Assembly: GCA_016185245.1 (NCBI GenBank)
Contig: JACPNZ010000003.1
Span: 62,001-126,000, forward strand
DNA length: 64,000 bases
Reading direction: 5' to 3'
Source of the DNA: Hyphomicrobiales bacterium
GTDB taxonomy: Bacteria; Pseudomonadota; Alphaproteobacteria; Rhizobiales; Aestuariivirgaceae
Made by a program: the position numbers and the translations under genes. Of the stretch, positions 41,331-48,245 are shown piece after piece. Each line of letters begins with the position of its first letter. Within the stretch, counting starts at the first letter, position 1. Under the pieces are notes generated by a model, which made no database searches, had not been told where the DNA came from, and was given only the letters and a program-made list of their open reading frames with translations.

Positions 41331-42595
41331 CGGCGCAGCCGAGCTTTGCCGAGGCCTTCAGGGTGTGGGCCCGCATCGGCGTCCTCTCCTTCGGCGGACC
41401 TGCCGGCCAGATTGCGCTGATGCATCGCGAGATCGTCGAGGAACGGGGCTGGCTCGCCGAGAAGGAATATCTCTCGGCCCTCAATTTCTGCATGCTGCTG
41501 CCGGGTCCCGAGGCCATGCAGCTCGCCACCTATGCCGGCTGGAAGCTGCATGGCGTCCGGGGAGGCCTCGCCGCCGGTCTTCTCTTCGTGCTGCCCGGCG
41601 CCTTCGTGGTGCTGGCGCTCTCCATGCTCTACGGCGCCTTCGGCAATCTGCCGTGGATTGCTGCCATCTTCTTTGGCATCAAGGCGGCGGTGCTGGCGAT
41701 CGTCATCGAAGCACTCCTGCGGGTGGCGCGCCGGGCGCTCAAGTCGAATATCGACTGGGCGCTGGCCGGCCTCGCCTTTCTGGCGCTTTATGCTTTCGAC
41801 CTGCCCTTTCCGCTGATCGTCGTGGCGGCCGCAGTCTTCGGCTTCTTTCGCGCCCGCGGCAAGGTCGAGGCCGCCACCACGGCCTTTCCCTCGACCCGCA
41901 GGCTGGGCCTCACCATCGCCATTTGGGCGGCGATCTGGCTGGTGCCGCTGGCGCTCCTCGCTGCAACGCTCGGTCCCCATCACGTGCTGACTGAGGTGGG
42001 CGTATTCTTTTCCAAGCTCGCCGTCGTCACCTTCGGCGGTGCCTATGCGGTCTTGTCCTACATGGCGCAGGCCGCCGTCGAACAGAAGCGCTGGCTCGCC
42101 GCCCCCGAGATGATCGACGGCCTGGGTCTTGCCGAAACCACGCCGGGCCCGCTCATCCTTGTCACCGAGTTCGTCGGCTATCTCGCCGCACTCCGCCAGA
42201 TGGGCGGCATCTGGGGCGGCATCGCCGGGGCTTTGGTGACACTGTGGATGACCTTCGCCCCTTGCTTCCTGTGGATCTTCGCCGGAGCTCCCTACATCGA
42301 GCACATCGGCAAGCGGCCGCGGCTGTCGGGTGCGCTCGCGGCGATCACCGCCGGCGTCGTCGGCGTCATTCTCAACCTGTCGGTCTGGTTCGGGCTCCAT
42401 GTGCTGTTCGGCAAGGTCGAGCGCCTGGGCAGCGGTTTCTTCAAACCCTGGTGGCCCGAGTGGGCGACACTCGATCCGGCAGTGCTTACCCTCAGCCTTC
42501 TGGCAGCCGTCGTGCTCCTGCGCTTCCATCTCGGCATCCCAAAAACGCTGGCGCTCTGTGCCGGACTAGGGCTCGCTTGGAAGCTTGTGGTCTAA
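41327..42595 (+). CDS. chrA: Chromate transporter, long-chain CHR family
   Basis: A 422-residue membrane protein, the long (bidomain) ChrA form. It begins with GTG 41327, whose GTGA overlaps the ChrB stop. The two halves are homologous: FGGPAGQIALMHREIVEERGWLAE near residues 20-43 and FGGAYAVLSYMAQAAVEQKRWLAA in the second half, each followed by the PGP motif (LLPGPEAMQLATYAG; TTPGPLILVTEFVGY). About ten helices. It extrudes chromate by proton-coupled efflux. Expression is likely joint with the ChrB-rhodanese gene. Confidence 0.93.
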   Translation: MTAQPSFAEAFRVWARIGVLSFGGPAGQIALMHREIVEERGWLAEKEYLSALNFCMLLPGPEAMQLATYAGWKLHGVRGGLAAGLLFVLPGAFVVLALSMLYGAFGNLPWIAAIFFGIKAAVLAIVIEALLRVARRALKSNIDWALAGLAFLALYAFDLPFPLIVVAAAVFGFFRARGKVEAATTAFPSTRRLGLTIAIWAAIWLVPLALLAATLGPHHVLTEVGVFFSKLAVVTFGGAYAVLSYMAQAAVEQKRWLAAPEMIDGLGLAETTPGPLILVTEFVGYLAALRQMGGIWGGIAGALVTLWMTFAPCFLWIFAGAPYIEHIGKRPRLSGALAAITAGVVGVILNLSVWFGLHVLFGKVERLGSGFFKPWWPEWATLDPAVLTLSLLAAVVLLRFHLGIPKTLALCAGLGLAWKLVV

Positions 42596-43368
42596 TTAAA
42601 CGACCACACATGGCCGCCGTCGACGGTGACGGTACTTCCGGTCATGAAGCCCGCCGCTTTCCGCGAGGCGAGCAGCAGAAGCGCCCCGTCGAGATCGGAG
42701 GGATCGCCGGCGCGGCGCTGCGGAATGCGCTTGATGGTCGCGAGCCCACCCTCGCTCTTCAGATAAGCCTCGGTCATCTCGCTCCAGATATAGCCGGGGG
42801 CGATGGCGTTGACCCTGATGCCGTGGCGGGCGAGTTCGACCGCCATCGCCGCCGTCATCTGGGCGACCGCCGCCTTGCTCACGCAATAGGCACCAGCCCC
42901 CGGCGTCACCCGGCAGCCCAGAACCGAGGATACATTGACGATCGCGCCCGGACGCTTCAGGCCCACGAGCCTCCTGGCAAACTCCCGGCTCAGGTGCCAC
43001 ACGGCGCTGACATTGGTGGCGATGGTGTTGTCCCAGCGCTCCGGGTCCGTATCGAGGAACTTGCCGTCATTGGCCACCCCGGCGTTGTTGACCAGCAGCG
43101 TCACCGGTCCGAATTCCCGTTCGGCGGCATCGAAGGCGGCGGGAAACGTCTCGGGCTTGGTCACGTCGAGAACGAGAGCCATTGCGCCGGAAAGCCCCTT
43201 GGCCAGCGCCGCGATGCGGTCGGCACGTCTCGCCGCCAGCACCACCCTGGCGCCATGGGCGGCAAGAACTTCGGCAAAGCGCGCGCCGAGCCCCGAGGAG
43301 GCGCCGGTCACCAGCGCCACTTCGCCGGTAAGGCCAAAGAGCTGGCTTGCAGGGGTCACAGGGCTCAT
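42592..43368 (-). CDS. SDR family NAD(P)-dependent oxidoreductase
   Basis: A 258-residue classical short-chain dehydrogenase. The cofactor motif TGASSGLG is at about 18-27, NNAG at about 92, the catalytic Ser in NVSSVLG and Tyr-x-x-x-Lys in AYCVSK. The segment RADRI after beta-2 (Arg) suggests NADPH preference, an inference. Family sequence such as GYIWSEMTEAYLKSEGG and SRKAAGFMTGSTVTVDGGH matches FabG-like oxidoreductases. Substrate unknown. It shares four bases with the convergent chrA 3' end and is divergent from the amidotransferase gene. Confidence 0.9.
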   Translation of the reverse strand: MSPVTPASQLFGLTGEVALVTGASSGLGARFAEVLAAHGARVVLAARRADRIAALAKGLSGAMALVLDVTKPETFPAAFDAAEREFGPVTLLVNNAGVANDGKFLDTDPERWDNTIATNVSAVWHLSREFARRLVGLKRPGAIVNVSSVLGCRVTPGAGAYCVSKAAVAQMTAAMAVELARHGIRVNAIAPGYIWSEMTEAYLKSEGGLATIKRIPQRRAGDPSDLDGALLLLASRKAAGFMTGSTVTVDGGHVWSFN

Positions 43369-43437
43369 CGATTAGACATCCGTTACCAATTCGCGCTATT
43401 TTGGCGGCAACGAACGGCAATCACAAGGCCATCTCCC

Positions 43438-44217
43438 ATGACCTCTTATTCGCCCCTGGTCGGACTTCCGGCCGACACTTACGAATCGCACGGCTTCCTG
43501 TTCCACTCGCTCGGCGACAAATATCTGCGCGCCGTGGCCGAAGTCGCCCACTGCACCCCCGTCATGATCCCGTCGATGGTCGATGCCCTCCATCTCGACC
43601 AGCTGCTCGACCATTTCGATGGGCTGTTGATGACCGGGGCGGTGTCGAACGTGCACCCGCCGCATTATGGCGAGGAGCCCACCGCCGATCACGAGCCCTA
43701 TGACCACGCCCGCGATGCCATCACCTTGAAGCTCATCAAACGAGTGATCGAGCGCGGCATCCCCTTGTTCTGCATCTGCCGCGGCTTCCAGGAGCTCAAT
43801 GTGGCCCTGGGCGGCAGCCTCGAGACCGAATTGCAGCGCGGCGAAGGAAGGCTCGATCACCGCGCGCCTAAGTCGGACGATACCGACGTGCGCTACGGCC
43901 CGCGCCACGCCATCGCCGTCACCCCCGGCGGCCAGCTCGAGAAGATGCTGGGCAAGCGCCAGACCATGATCAATTCGATCCACCGCCAGGGCGTGAAGAA
44001 GCTGGCACCCGGACTTGTCGCCGAAGCAATCGCCCCTGATGGCGTCGTCGAGGCGGTCTCGGTCAAGGGCGCCAAGAGTTTCGCCTTCGGCACCCAGTGG
44101 CATCCCGAATACAAGGCCGCACAGAACCCCGACTCGGTCAAGCTCTTCACCGCCTTCGGCGACGCCGTCCGCGCCTACGCCGCCGGGCGCAGCGAACCGG
44201 CAAGGCGGATTGCGTAA
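43438..44217 (+). CDS. Class-I glutamine amidotransferase-like (gamma-glutamyl-gamma-aminobutyrate hydrolase, peptidase C26)
   Basis: A 259-residue PuuD-type hydrolase starting at ATG 43438; the open frame extends further upstream only as chance reading. The nucleophile Cys114 is in FCICRGFQELNVALGGSL, and the His/Glu pair is in FGTQWHPEYKA. Such enzymes cleave gamma-glutamyl-GABA to GABA and glutamate in putrescine catabolism, or related gamma-glutamyl amides. It lies about 10 kb from the agmatinase-like gene, not in one operon, so a putrescine link is only suggestive. Convergent with the HAD gene across a hairpin. Confidence 0.9.
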   Translation: MTSYSPLVGLPADTYESHGFLFHSLGDKYLRAVAEVAHCTPVMIPSMVDALHLDQLLDHFDGLLMTGAVSNVHPPHYGEEPTADHEPYDHARDAITLKLIKRVIERGIPLFCICRGFQELNVALGGSLETELQRGEGRLDHRAPKSDDTDVRYGPRHAIAVTPGGQLEKMLGKRQTMINSIHRQGVKKLAPGLVAEAIAPDGVVEAVSVKGAKSFAFGTQWHPEYKAAQNPDSVKLFTAFGDAVRAYAAGRSEPARRIA

Positions 44218-44223
44218 TTTCTT

Positions 44224-44246
44224 CCTTCTCCCCTCGCGGGAGAAGG
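44224..44246. repeat. Palindromic repeat (CCTTCTCCC family) between convergent genes
   Basis: CCTTCTCCC (44224-44232), loop CTCGC, GGGAGAAGG (44238-44246). The same 9-bp stem, with loop TTCGC, is at 59402-59424. Position suggests a terminator-like role for the convergent amidotransferase and HAD genes. Confidence 0.65.
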
Positions 44247-44255
44247 GAAGCGTGG

Positions 44256-44933
44256 TCAAATCAGCCCCGCCAGTTCCGACAGGTCCTTGATCACCACCCG
44301 GGGCTTGCCCGGAATGCGGTCGTCCTTCAGGCCGAAGCGGTCGACCCGCACCGCCTGGAAGCCGAACTGGGCGGCGGCTTGCGCGTCCCAGCTGTTGGCC
44401 GAGACAAAGCACACCGAGGCGACGTCGTGGATCTGCAGCTTCTGCATGGCGTGGCGATAGACCCGGCGGCTCGGCTTGTAGATGCCGACATCCTCGACCG
44501 ACAGCACCATATCGAAGAGCCGGTCGAGGCCGGCCGAGCGCACCGCCGTATCGAGCATCGAGGGGCTGCCGTTGGAGAGGATCGCCGTGCGCTGGCTTTT
44601 CGCCTTCACCGCCTGCAGCGCTTCCTTCACCTCCGGATAGGCCTCGAGCTTCAGATAGAGCGTCATCAGCTCGTCCCTGAGCCCGGTCTCGGTGACGCCA
44701 TGGGCTTCCAGCGCATAGTCGAGGGCATCGCCCGTCACATGCCAGAAATCGGCATGAACCCCCATCAGACTCCTGAGCCAGGTGTATTCGAGCTGCTTCT
44801 GCCGCCACAGCCGGGAAATCTCCTCGGCCTTGGGACCGATCTCGGGGCCGAGCTTGCGCAACGGTCCATGCACGTCGAACAGCGTGCCATAGGCGTCGAA
44901 CACGCAGGCTCTCATCCCTTCGAGCTTGGTCAT
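44256..44933 (-). CDS. Haloacid dehalogenase, type II (HAD superfamily)
   Basis: A 225-residue HAD enzyme of L-2-haloacid dehalogenase type. The nucleophile Asp13 is in VFDAYGTLFD; Thr/Ser motif II is in ILSNGSPSML; the type II signature FVSANSWDAQAAAQFGF lies near residue 170, and the catalytic Lys in KPSRRVYRHAMQ. These hydrolyse 2-haloalkanoates to 2-hydroxyacids, though many act on other small molecules. It is divergent from the nitrile hydratase alpha gene, 60 bp away, which may share a regulatory region; a joint role in xenobiotic degradation is inferred only from proximity. Confidence 0.88.
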   Translation of the reverse strand: MTKLEGMRACVFDAYGTLFDVHGPLRKLGPEIGPKAEEISRLWRQKQLEYTWLRSLMGVHADFWHVTGDALDYALEAHGVTETGLRDELMTLYLKLEAYPEVKEALQAVKAKSQRTAILSNGSPSMLDTAVRSAGLDRLFDMVLSVEDVGIYKPSRRVYRHAMQKLQIHDVASVCFVSANSWDAQAAAQFGFQAVRVDRFGLKDDRIPGKPRVVIKDLSELAGLI

Positions 44934-44993
44934 GCCGCCGCTTCTCCCAAGGCCCTGGAGAGTCTATGCTAGCCCGAAAGCGGGGAAACTTAA

Positions 44994-45605
44994 ATGGCTC
45001 ACGATGGCCACGACCATGAAGGCTCCGAACTGTCGCCCATCGCCTTGCGGGTCAAGGCGCTCGAATCGCTGCTGACCGAAAAGGGCTACATCGACCCCGC
45101 CGCGCTTGATCAATTGATCGACGTCTACGAAACCAAGGTGGGTCCCAGAAACGGCGCCAAGGTGGTGGCCAAGGCCTGGAGCGATCCAGCCTACGCCGAC
45201 TGGCTCAAACGCGATGCCACCGCCGCCATCGCCTCCATGGGTTACACGGGCCGCCAGGGCGAGCATATGGTCGCCCTGTTCAACACGCCTACCCTTCACA
45301 ACATGGTCGTCTGCACGCTCTGTTCCTGTTACCCGTGGCCGGTGCTGGGCCTGCCGCCGGTGTGGTACAAGTCGATGCCCTACCGCTCGCGCGCCGTGAT
45401 CGAGCCGCGCGCCGTGCTCGCCGAATTCGGCGTCACGGTTCCCGACGGCGTGGAAGTACGGGTGTGGGATTCGACCGCCGAGGTGCGCTACCTGGTGATC
45501 CCGCTCCGGCCCTCCGGTACGGCGGGCTGGAGCGAGGACAAGCTCGCGGCAATCGTCACCCGCAATGCCATGATCGGCACCGGCCTCGTCACGGTGCCGG
45601 CATGA
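44994..45605 (+). CDS. nthA: Nitrile hydratase alpha subunit, cobalt type
   Basis: A 203-residue subunit of the enzyme that hydrates nitriles to amides. The metal site reads [14 protein letters not shown] with Cys107, Cys110 and Cys112; the Thr in CTLCSC is the cobalt-type signature (iron-type has CSLCSC), and two of these Cys become sulfinic/sulfenic acids. Upstream and downstream segments [17 protein letters not shown] and [15 protein letters not shown] are typical. Start ATG 44994. The beta subunit start overlaps its stop (ATGA). Soluble heterotetramer subunit. Confidence 0.95.
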   Translation: MAHDGHDHEGSELSPIALRVKALESLLTEKGYIDPAALDQLIDVYETKVGPRNGAKVVAKAWSDPAYADWLKRDATAAIASMGYTGRQGEHMVALFNTPTLHNMVVCTLCSCYPWPVLGLPPVWYKSMPYRSRAVIEPRAVLAEFGVTVPDGVEVRVWDSTAEVRYLVIPLRPSGTAGWSEDKLAAIVTRNAMIGTGLVTVPA

Positions 45606-46255
45606 ACGGCCCCCAGGACATGGGCGGCTTCACCCGCTTCGGGCCGGTCAATCCGGAAACCGATGAGCCGGTGTTCCACAGCCATTGGGAGCGCCGGCTG
45701 TTTGCCGTGGCACTCGCCACCGGGGCTACGGGATCGTGGAACATCGACATTTCGCGGCACACCCGCGAGAGCCTGCCGGCCCATGTGTACTGGTCGTCGA
45801 GCTATTATGAGATATGGCTCAGGGGTCTGGTCAAGCTGACGACGGAGCTGGGGCTCATCACCGGCGAAGAGCTTGCCGCCGGCCACATGCTGGTGCAGCC
45901 CTTGCCGGTCAAGCGCGTGCTGGCCGCCGGCGAAGTGGCATCGGCGATGGCGAAAACCAGCTCTTACATCCGGCCGCTCGACCGGCCCGCCCGGTTCAAG
46001 CCGGGCGACCTTGTGCGCACCCGTGTCCTCACGAGAGAGGGCCACACCCGCCTGCCGCGCTATGCCATGGGCCGGCTGGGCGAGATCGTCGCCGTCCATG
46101 GCGCCCATGTGTTTCCCGACGCTTCCGCCCATGGCAAAGGCGAGGATCCGCACTGGCTCTATGGCGTCAGGTTTTCGGCCCGCGAGCTATGGGGCAAAGA
46201 TACCCCCGACTCCGTGTGCCTCGATCTGTGGGAGCCCTATCTTGAACCCGCTTGA
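45602..46255 (+). CDS. nthB: Nitrile hydratase beta subunit
   Basis: A 217-residue beta subunit beginning [16 protein letters not shown], the standard beta N-terminus, at ATG 45602, which overlaps the alpha stop. Family features: [21 protein letters not shown] (about 25-45) and the SH3-like C-terminal part with [19 protein letters not shown] and [19 protein letters not shown]. It forms the alpha2beta2 enzyme; the long frame to 45335 is upstream read-through. The accessory gene begins inside its last bases. Confidence 0.94.
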   Translation: MNGPQDMGGFTRFGPVNPETDEPVFHSHWERRLFAVALATGATGSWNIDISRHTRESLPAHVYWSSSYYEIWLRGLVKLTTELGLITGEELAAGHMLVQPLPVKRVLAAGEVASAMAKTSSYIRPLDRPARFKPGDLVRTRVLTREGHTRLPRYAMGRLGEIVAVHGAHVFPDASAHGKGEDPHWLYGVRFSARELWGKDTPDSVCLDLWEPYLEPA

Positions 46256-46568
46256 GATAGACCCGGTCTTCGCCGAGCCGTGGCAGGCCCAGGCCTTCGC
46301 CATGGTGGTGAAGCTCAACGAAGCGGGGCTCTTTACTTGGAGCGAGTGGGCCGCAGCGCTTGGCGCCGAGATCGCAGCACACCCCGACATCGCCTACTAC
46401 GAATGCTGGCTCGCCGCCCTCGAAACGCTCGCCGAGCGCAAGGGTGCCATCGGCGAGGCCGAGCGTCTCACCCGCATCGCCCTCTGGGACGCCGCAGCCA
46501 AAGCCACTCCGCACGGCCAGCCGATCGAACTCAGCCGATTGTCGCCAGCCAGGGAAAGCGTTCGATAA
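46242..46568 (+). CDS. Nitrile hydratase accessory protein (self-subunit-swap activator, beta-like)
   Basis: A 108-residue protein starting at TTG 46242, inferred because the frame opens inside nthB and no ATG fits; the start is uncertain. The sequence FAEPWQAQAFAMVVKLNEAGLFTWSEWAAALG is the hallmark of the activator related to the beta N-terminus, as in NthG/P14K and CblE, which delivers cobalt by exchanging alpha subunits. The cluster alpha-beta-activator is the standard order. The start overlaps nthB, so stoichiometric coupling is probable. No cobalt transporter gene is adjacent. Confidence 0.8.
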   Translation: MNPLEIDPVFAEPWQAQAFAMVVKLNEAGLFTWSEWAAALGAEIAAHPDIAYYECWLAALETLAERKGAIGEAERLTRIALWDAAAKATPHGQPIELSRLSPARESVR

Positions 46569-46732
46569 GCCAGTAGGAGAAATCCTGCATGGCGCCGGCC
46601 AGCAGGGCGGCGCCGATCGGCACGTCAAGGTTCATCGATGCTAACTGGCAGGCGCGAGACCGGCGCGCAATTCATTCATCGGCCACGGCCCGTCACGATC
46701 CCGTCAGGTTTGACGGCGCCTAATATTTGTGT

Positions 46733-46749
46733 ATGTTATATTATAACAT
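46733..46749 (+). promoter_or_regulatory. Zur box upstream of znuA
   Basis: ATGTTATA-T-TATAACAT is a perfect 8-bp inverted repeat with one centre base, matching the core of the Zur consensus (ATGTTATANTATAACAT). It ends 14 bp before the znuA ATG, in position to block transcription when zinc is plentiful. Confidence 0.9.
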
Positions 46750-46763
46750 TACGTGGATGCCCA

Positions 46764-47690
46764 ATGCGTCGCCTTGCCTTGGTTCTTGTTGCCCTCTTGC
46801 TCGCCGGCCCCGCCGCGGCCGGGCCGAAAGTAATCGCCTCGGTTCTGCCGGTTCAGAGCATCGTCGCGGCAGTGATGGGTGCAACCGGCACGCCGGAGCT
46901 GCTGTTCTCCGGCCGGCTGTCGGAACATGTGGCGGGCCTTAGCCCCCGCCAGATCGAGGCGCTTGCTTCTGCCGATCTCGTTTTCATGGTGAGCCACAGC
47001 CTCGAGTTCCGGCTGGGCGAGGTAGACGGCGGCGAGGCTGTCGGGGGTAAGCGCTTCGTCGAACTCGCCAATGCGCCGGGCCTGCGTCTCCTGCCGGTCC
47101 GCCAGGGCGGCACATGGGAGGCCGACAGTGACGCGCCGCGACCCGCCGCCTCCTCCGGCAGCAATCTCATCCTCCGCTCCGATCCCCATGCCTGGCTCGA
47201 TCCGGAGAACGCCAAGGCCATGGCGCTGGCGGTGGCGGCCGAGCTTGCCAAGGCCGATCCCGCCAACGCCGCGGCCTATAGCGCCAATGCGGCGGCCTTC
47301 GCGGCCTCGCTCGCGGCCACATCGCGCGACATTGCCGCTGAACTCGCCCCCGTCCGACATAAGCCTTTCATCGTCTTCCACGACGCTTACCAATATTTCG
47401 AGGCCCGCTTCGGACTCCAGGCGGCGGGCAGCATTTCGGACATCTCGGCGGTAACGCCGTCGGCCCGGCGCCTCAAGGAGATCCGCGACAGGCTCGCCGC
47501 CACAGGTGCTGCCTGCGTGTTCCGCGAGCCGCAGTTCAGCGATAAATATGTCCGCACCGTGATAGAGGGCAGTGCTGCCAAGTCCGGCGTGCTCGACGGC
47601 CTCGGTGCCGACCTCGCCCCCGGCCCCGGCGCCTATGGCGAGCTTCTCCGCAATTTGGCAATGAGCCTCAGGGCCTGCCTCGAAGGCTGA
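46764..47690 (+). CDS. znuA: Zinc ABC transporter substrate-binding protein
   Basis: A 308-residue periplasmic zinc-binding protein starting at ATG 46764, with signal peptide ending at GPAAAG (about 19). The three metal His regions are seen: SEHVAGLSPRQ, DPHAWLDPENAKAMA and FHDAYQYFEARFG. The acidic His-rich loop of E. coli ZnuA is absent; only a short Pro/Ser linker stands there. A perfect Zur box precedes it. No znuB/znuC follows on this strand, since downstream is a junction region and then the copper island, so the transporter partners must be elsewhere, or this is a stand-alone paralogue. Confidence 0.92.
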   Translation: MRRLALVLVALLLAGPAAAGPKVIASVLPVQSIVAAVMGATGTPELLFSGRLSEHVAGLSPRQIEALASADLVFMVSHSLEFRLGEVDGGEAVGGKRFVELANAPGLRLLPVRQGGTWEADSDAPRPAASSGSNLILRSDPHAWLDPENAKAMALAVAAELAKADPANAAAYSANAAAFAASLAATSRDIAAELAPVRHKPFIVFHDAYQYFEARFGLQAAGSISDISAVTPSARRLKEIRDRLAATGAACVFREPQFSDKYVRTVIEGSAAKSGVLDGLGADLAPGPGAYGELLRNLAMSLRACLEG

Positions 47691-48245
47691 AACCTGACTT
47701 CGCTTCTCCGCCGCGTTGACCAGTTGCGGCGATGTGGTGGACGGCACCCTGTTGGCAAGGGGGTGTCGAACGATGGATGCGAGTGTTGCGCCGAGGCACA
47801 GGCTTCCAGCCCCACGCGGTAGGCTTCGAGCTTGGTAAAATACGGCACAACCTGCGCCATGGTCGATGACTCTTCGGTTGGATCGAACAACGGACCGAGC
47901 ATGGCGCATCACATGCCGCTAGCGGGCGCCGTCCACCACATCACCATAACCCCGGCGCCGGTTTGCTACGTATGCGGTATGTCCAAAATATTCTATTGTT
48001 TGTTCTAAAATATAAGAAAACAAGAGTTTTACTGGAAAAATAATTTTGGATTAATGGGGGCGAGGCGCCCGCCAGCCGATCCGCCGCGCCGCCGGCAGAG
48101 GTGCCATGCGGAGACGGCATGGGCAAATGCCATGCGGAGGCGCCACATTGACAACTCCGCGATGCCAGCGGAGGCTGTTTTCCACAATCGACGATGCCTC
48201 GGCCAACCCTGCCCCCCGCCCCGGACAATGGCCCAAGGAGACGAT
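47691..48245. other. Junction region between znuA and the copper island
   Basis: About 550 bases with no intact gene. It carries an IS110-like transposase remnant (47785-47860), an AT-rich patch at about 47960-48055 unlike the surroundings, and short direct repeats (GCCATGCGGAG at about 48101 and 48128). CTCCGC-N7-GCGGAG at 48155-48173 follows a TTGACA at 48148-48153, a possible promoter for the copper ATPase gene. Confidence 0.5.
47785..47860 (-). pseudogene. IS110-family transposase remnant
   Basis: On the minus strand from ATG 47860 the translation MAQVVPYFTKLEAYRVGLEACASA matches the IS110/IS1111 transposase N-terminal region, where a VG.EACA.AHHWAR motif follows a short PYF/KL segment (residues counted in two parts here to respect family comparison). 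Identity ends after about 25 residues, so only a scrap of the DEDD-type enzyme is left. It marks an old insertion or deletion boundary at the left edge of the copper island. Confidence 0.45.

Noticed and set aside
41264-42529. 421-codon antisense frame to chrA
   Set aside because: No hydrophobic or conserved pattern; chrA is complete on the + strand.
42244-43437. Upstream extension of the amidotransferase frame
   Set aside because: It runs through chrA and the SDR gene in another frame; the protein family starts at ATG 43438.
48148-48173. MerR/CueR-type operator before copA (TTGACA with CTCCGC-N7-GCGGAG)
   Set aside because: The palindrome does not match CueR or HmrR sites and no convincing -10 lies at the right spacing; noted only as a possible promoter.
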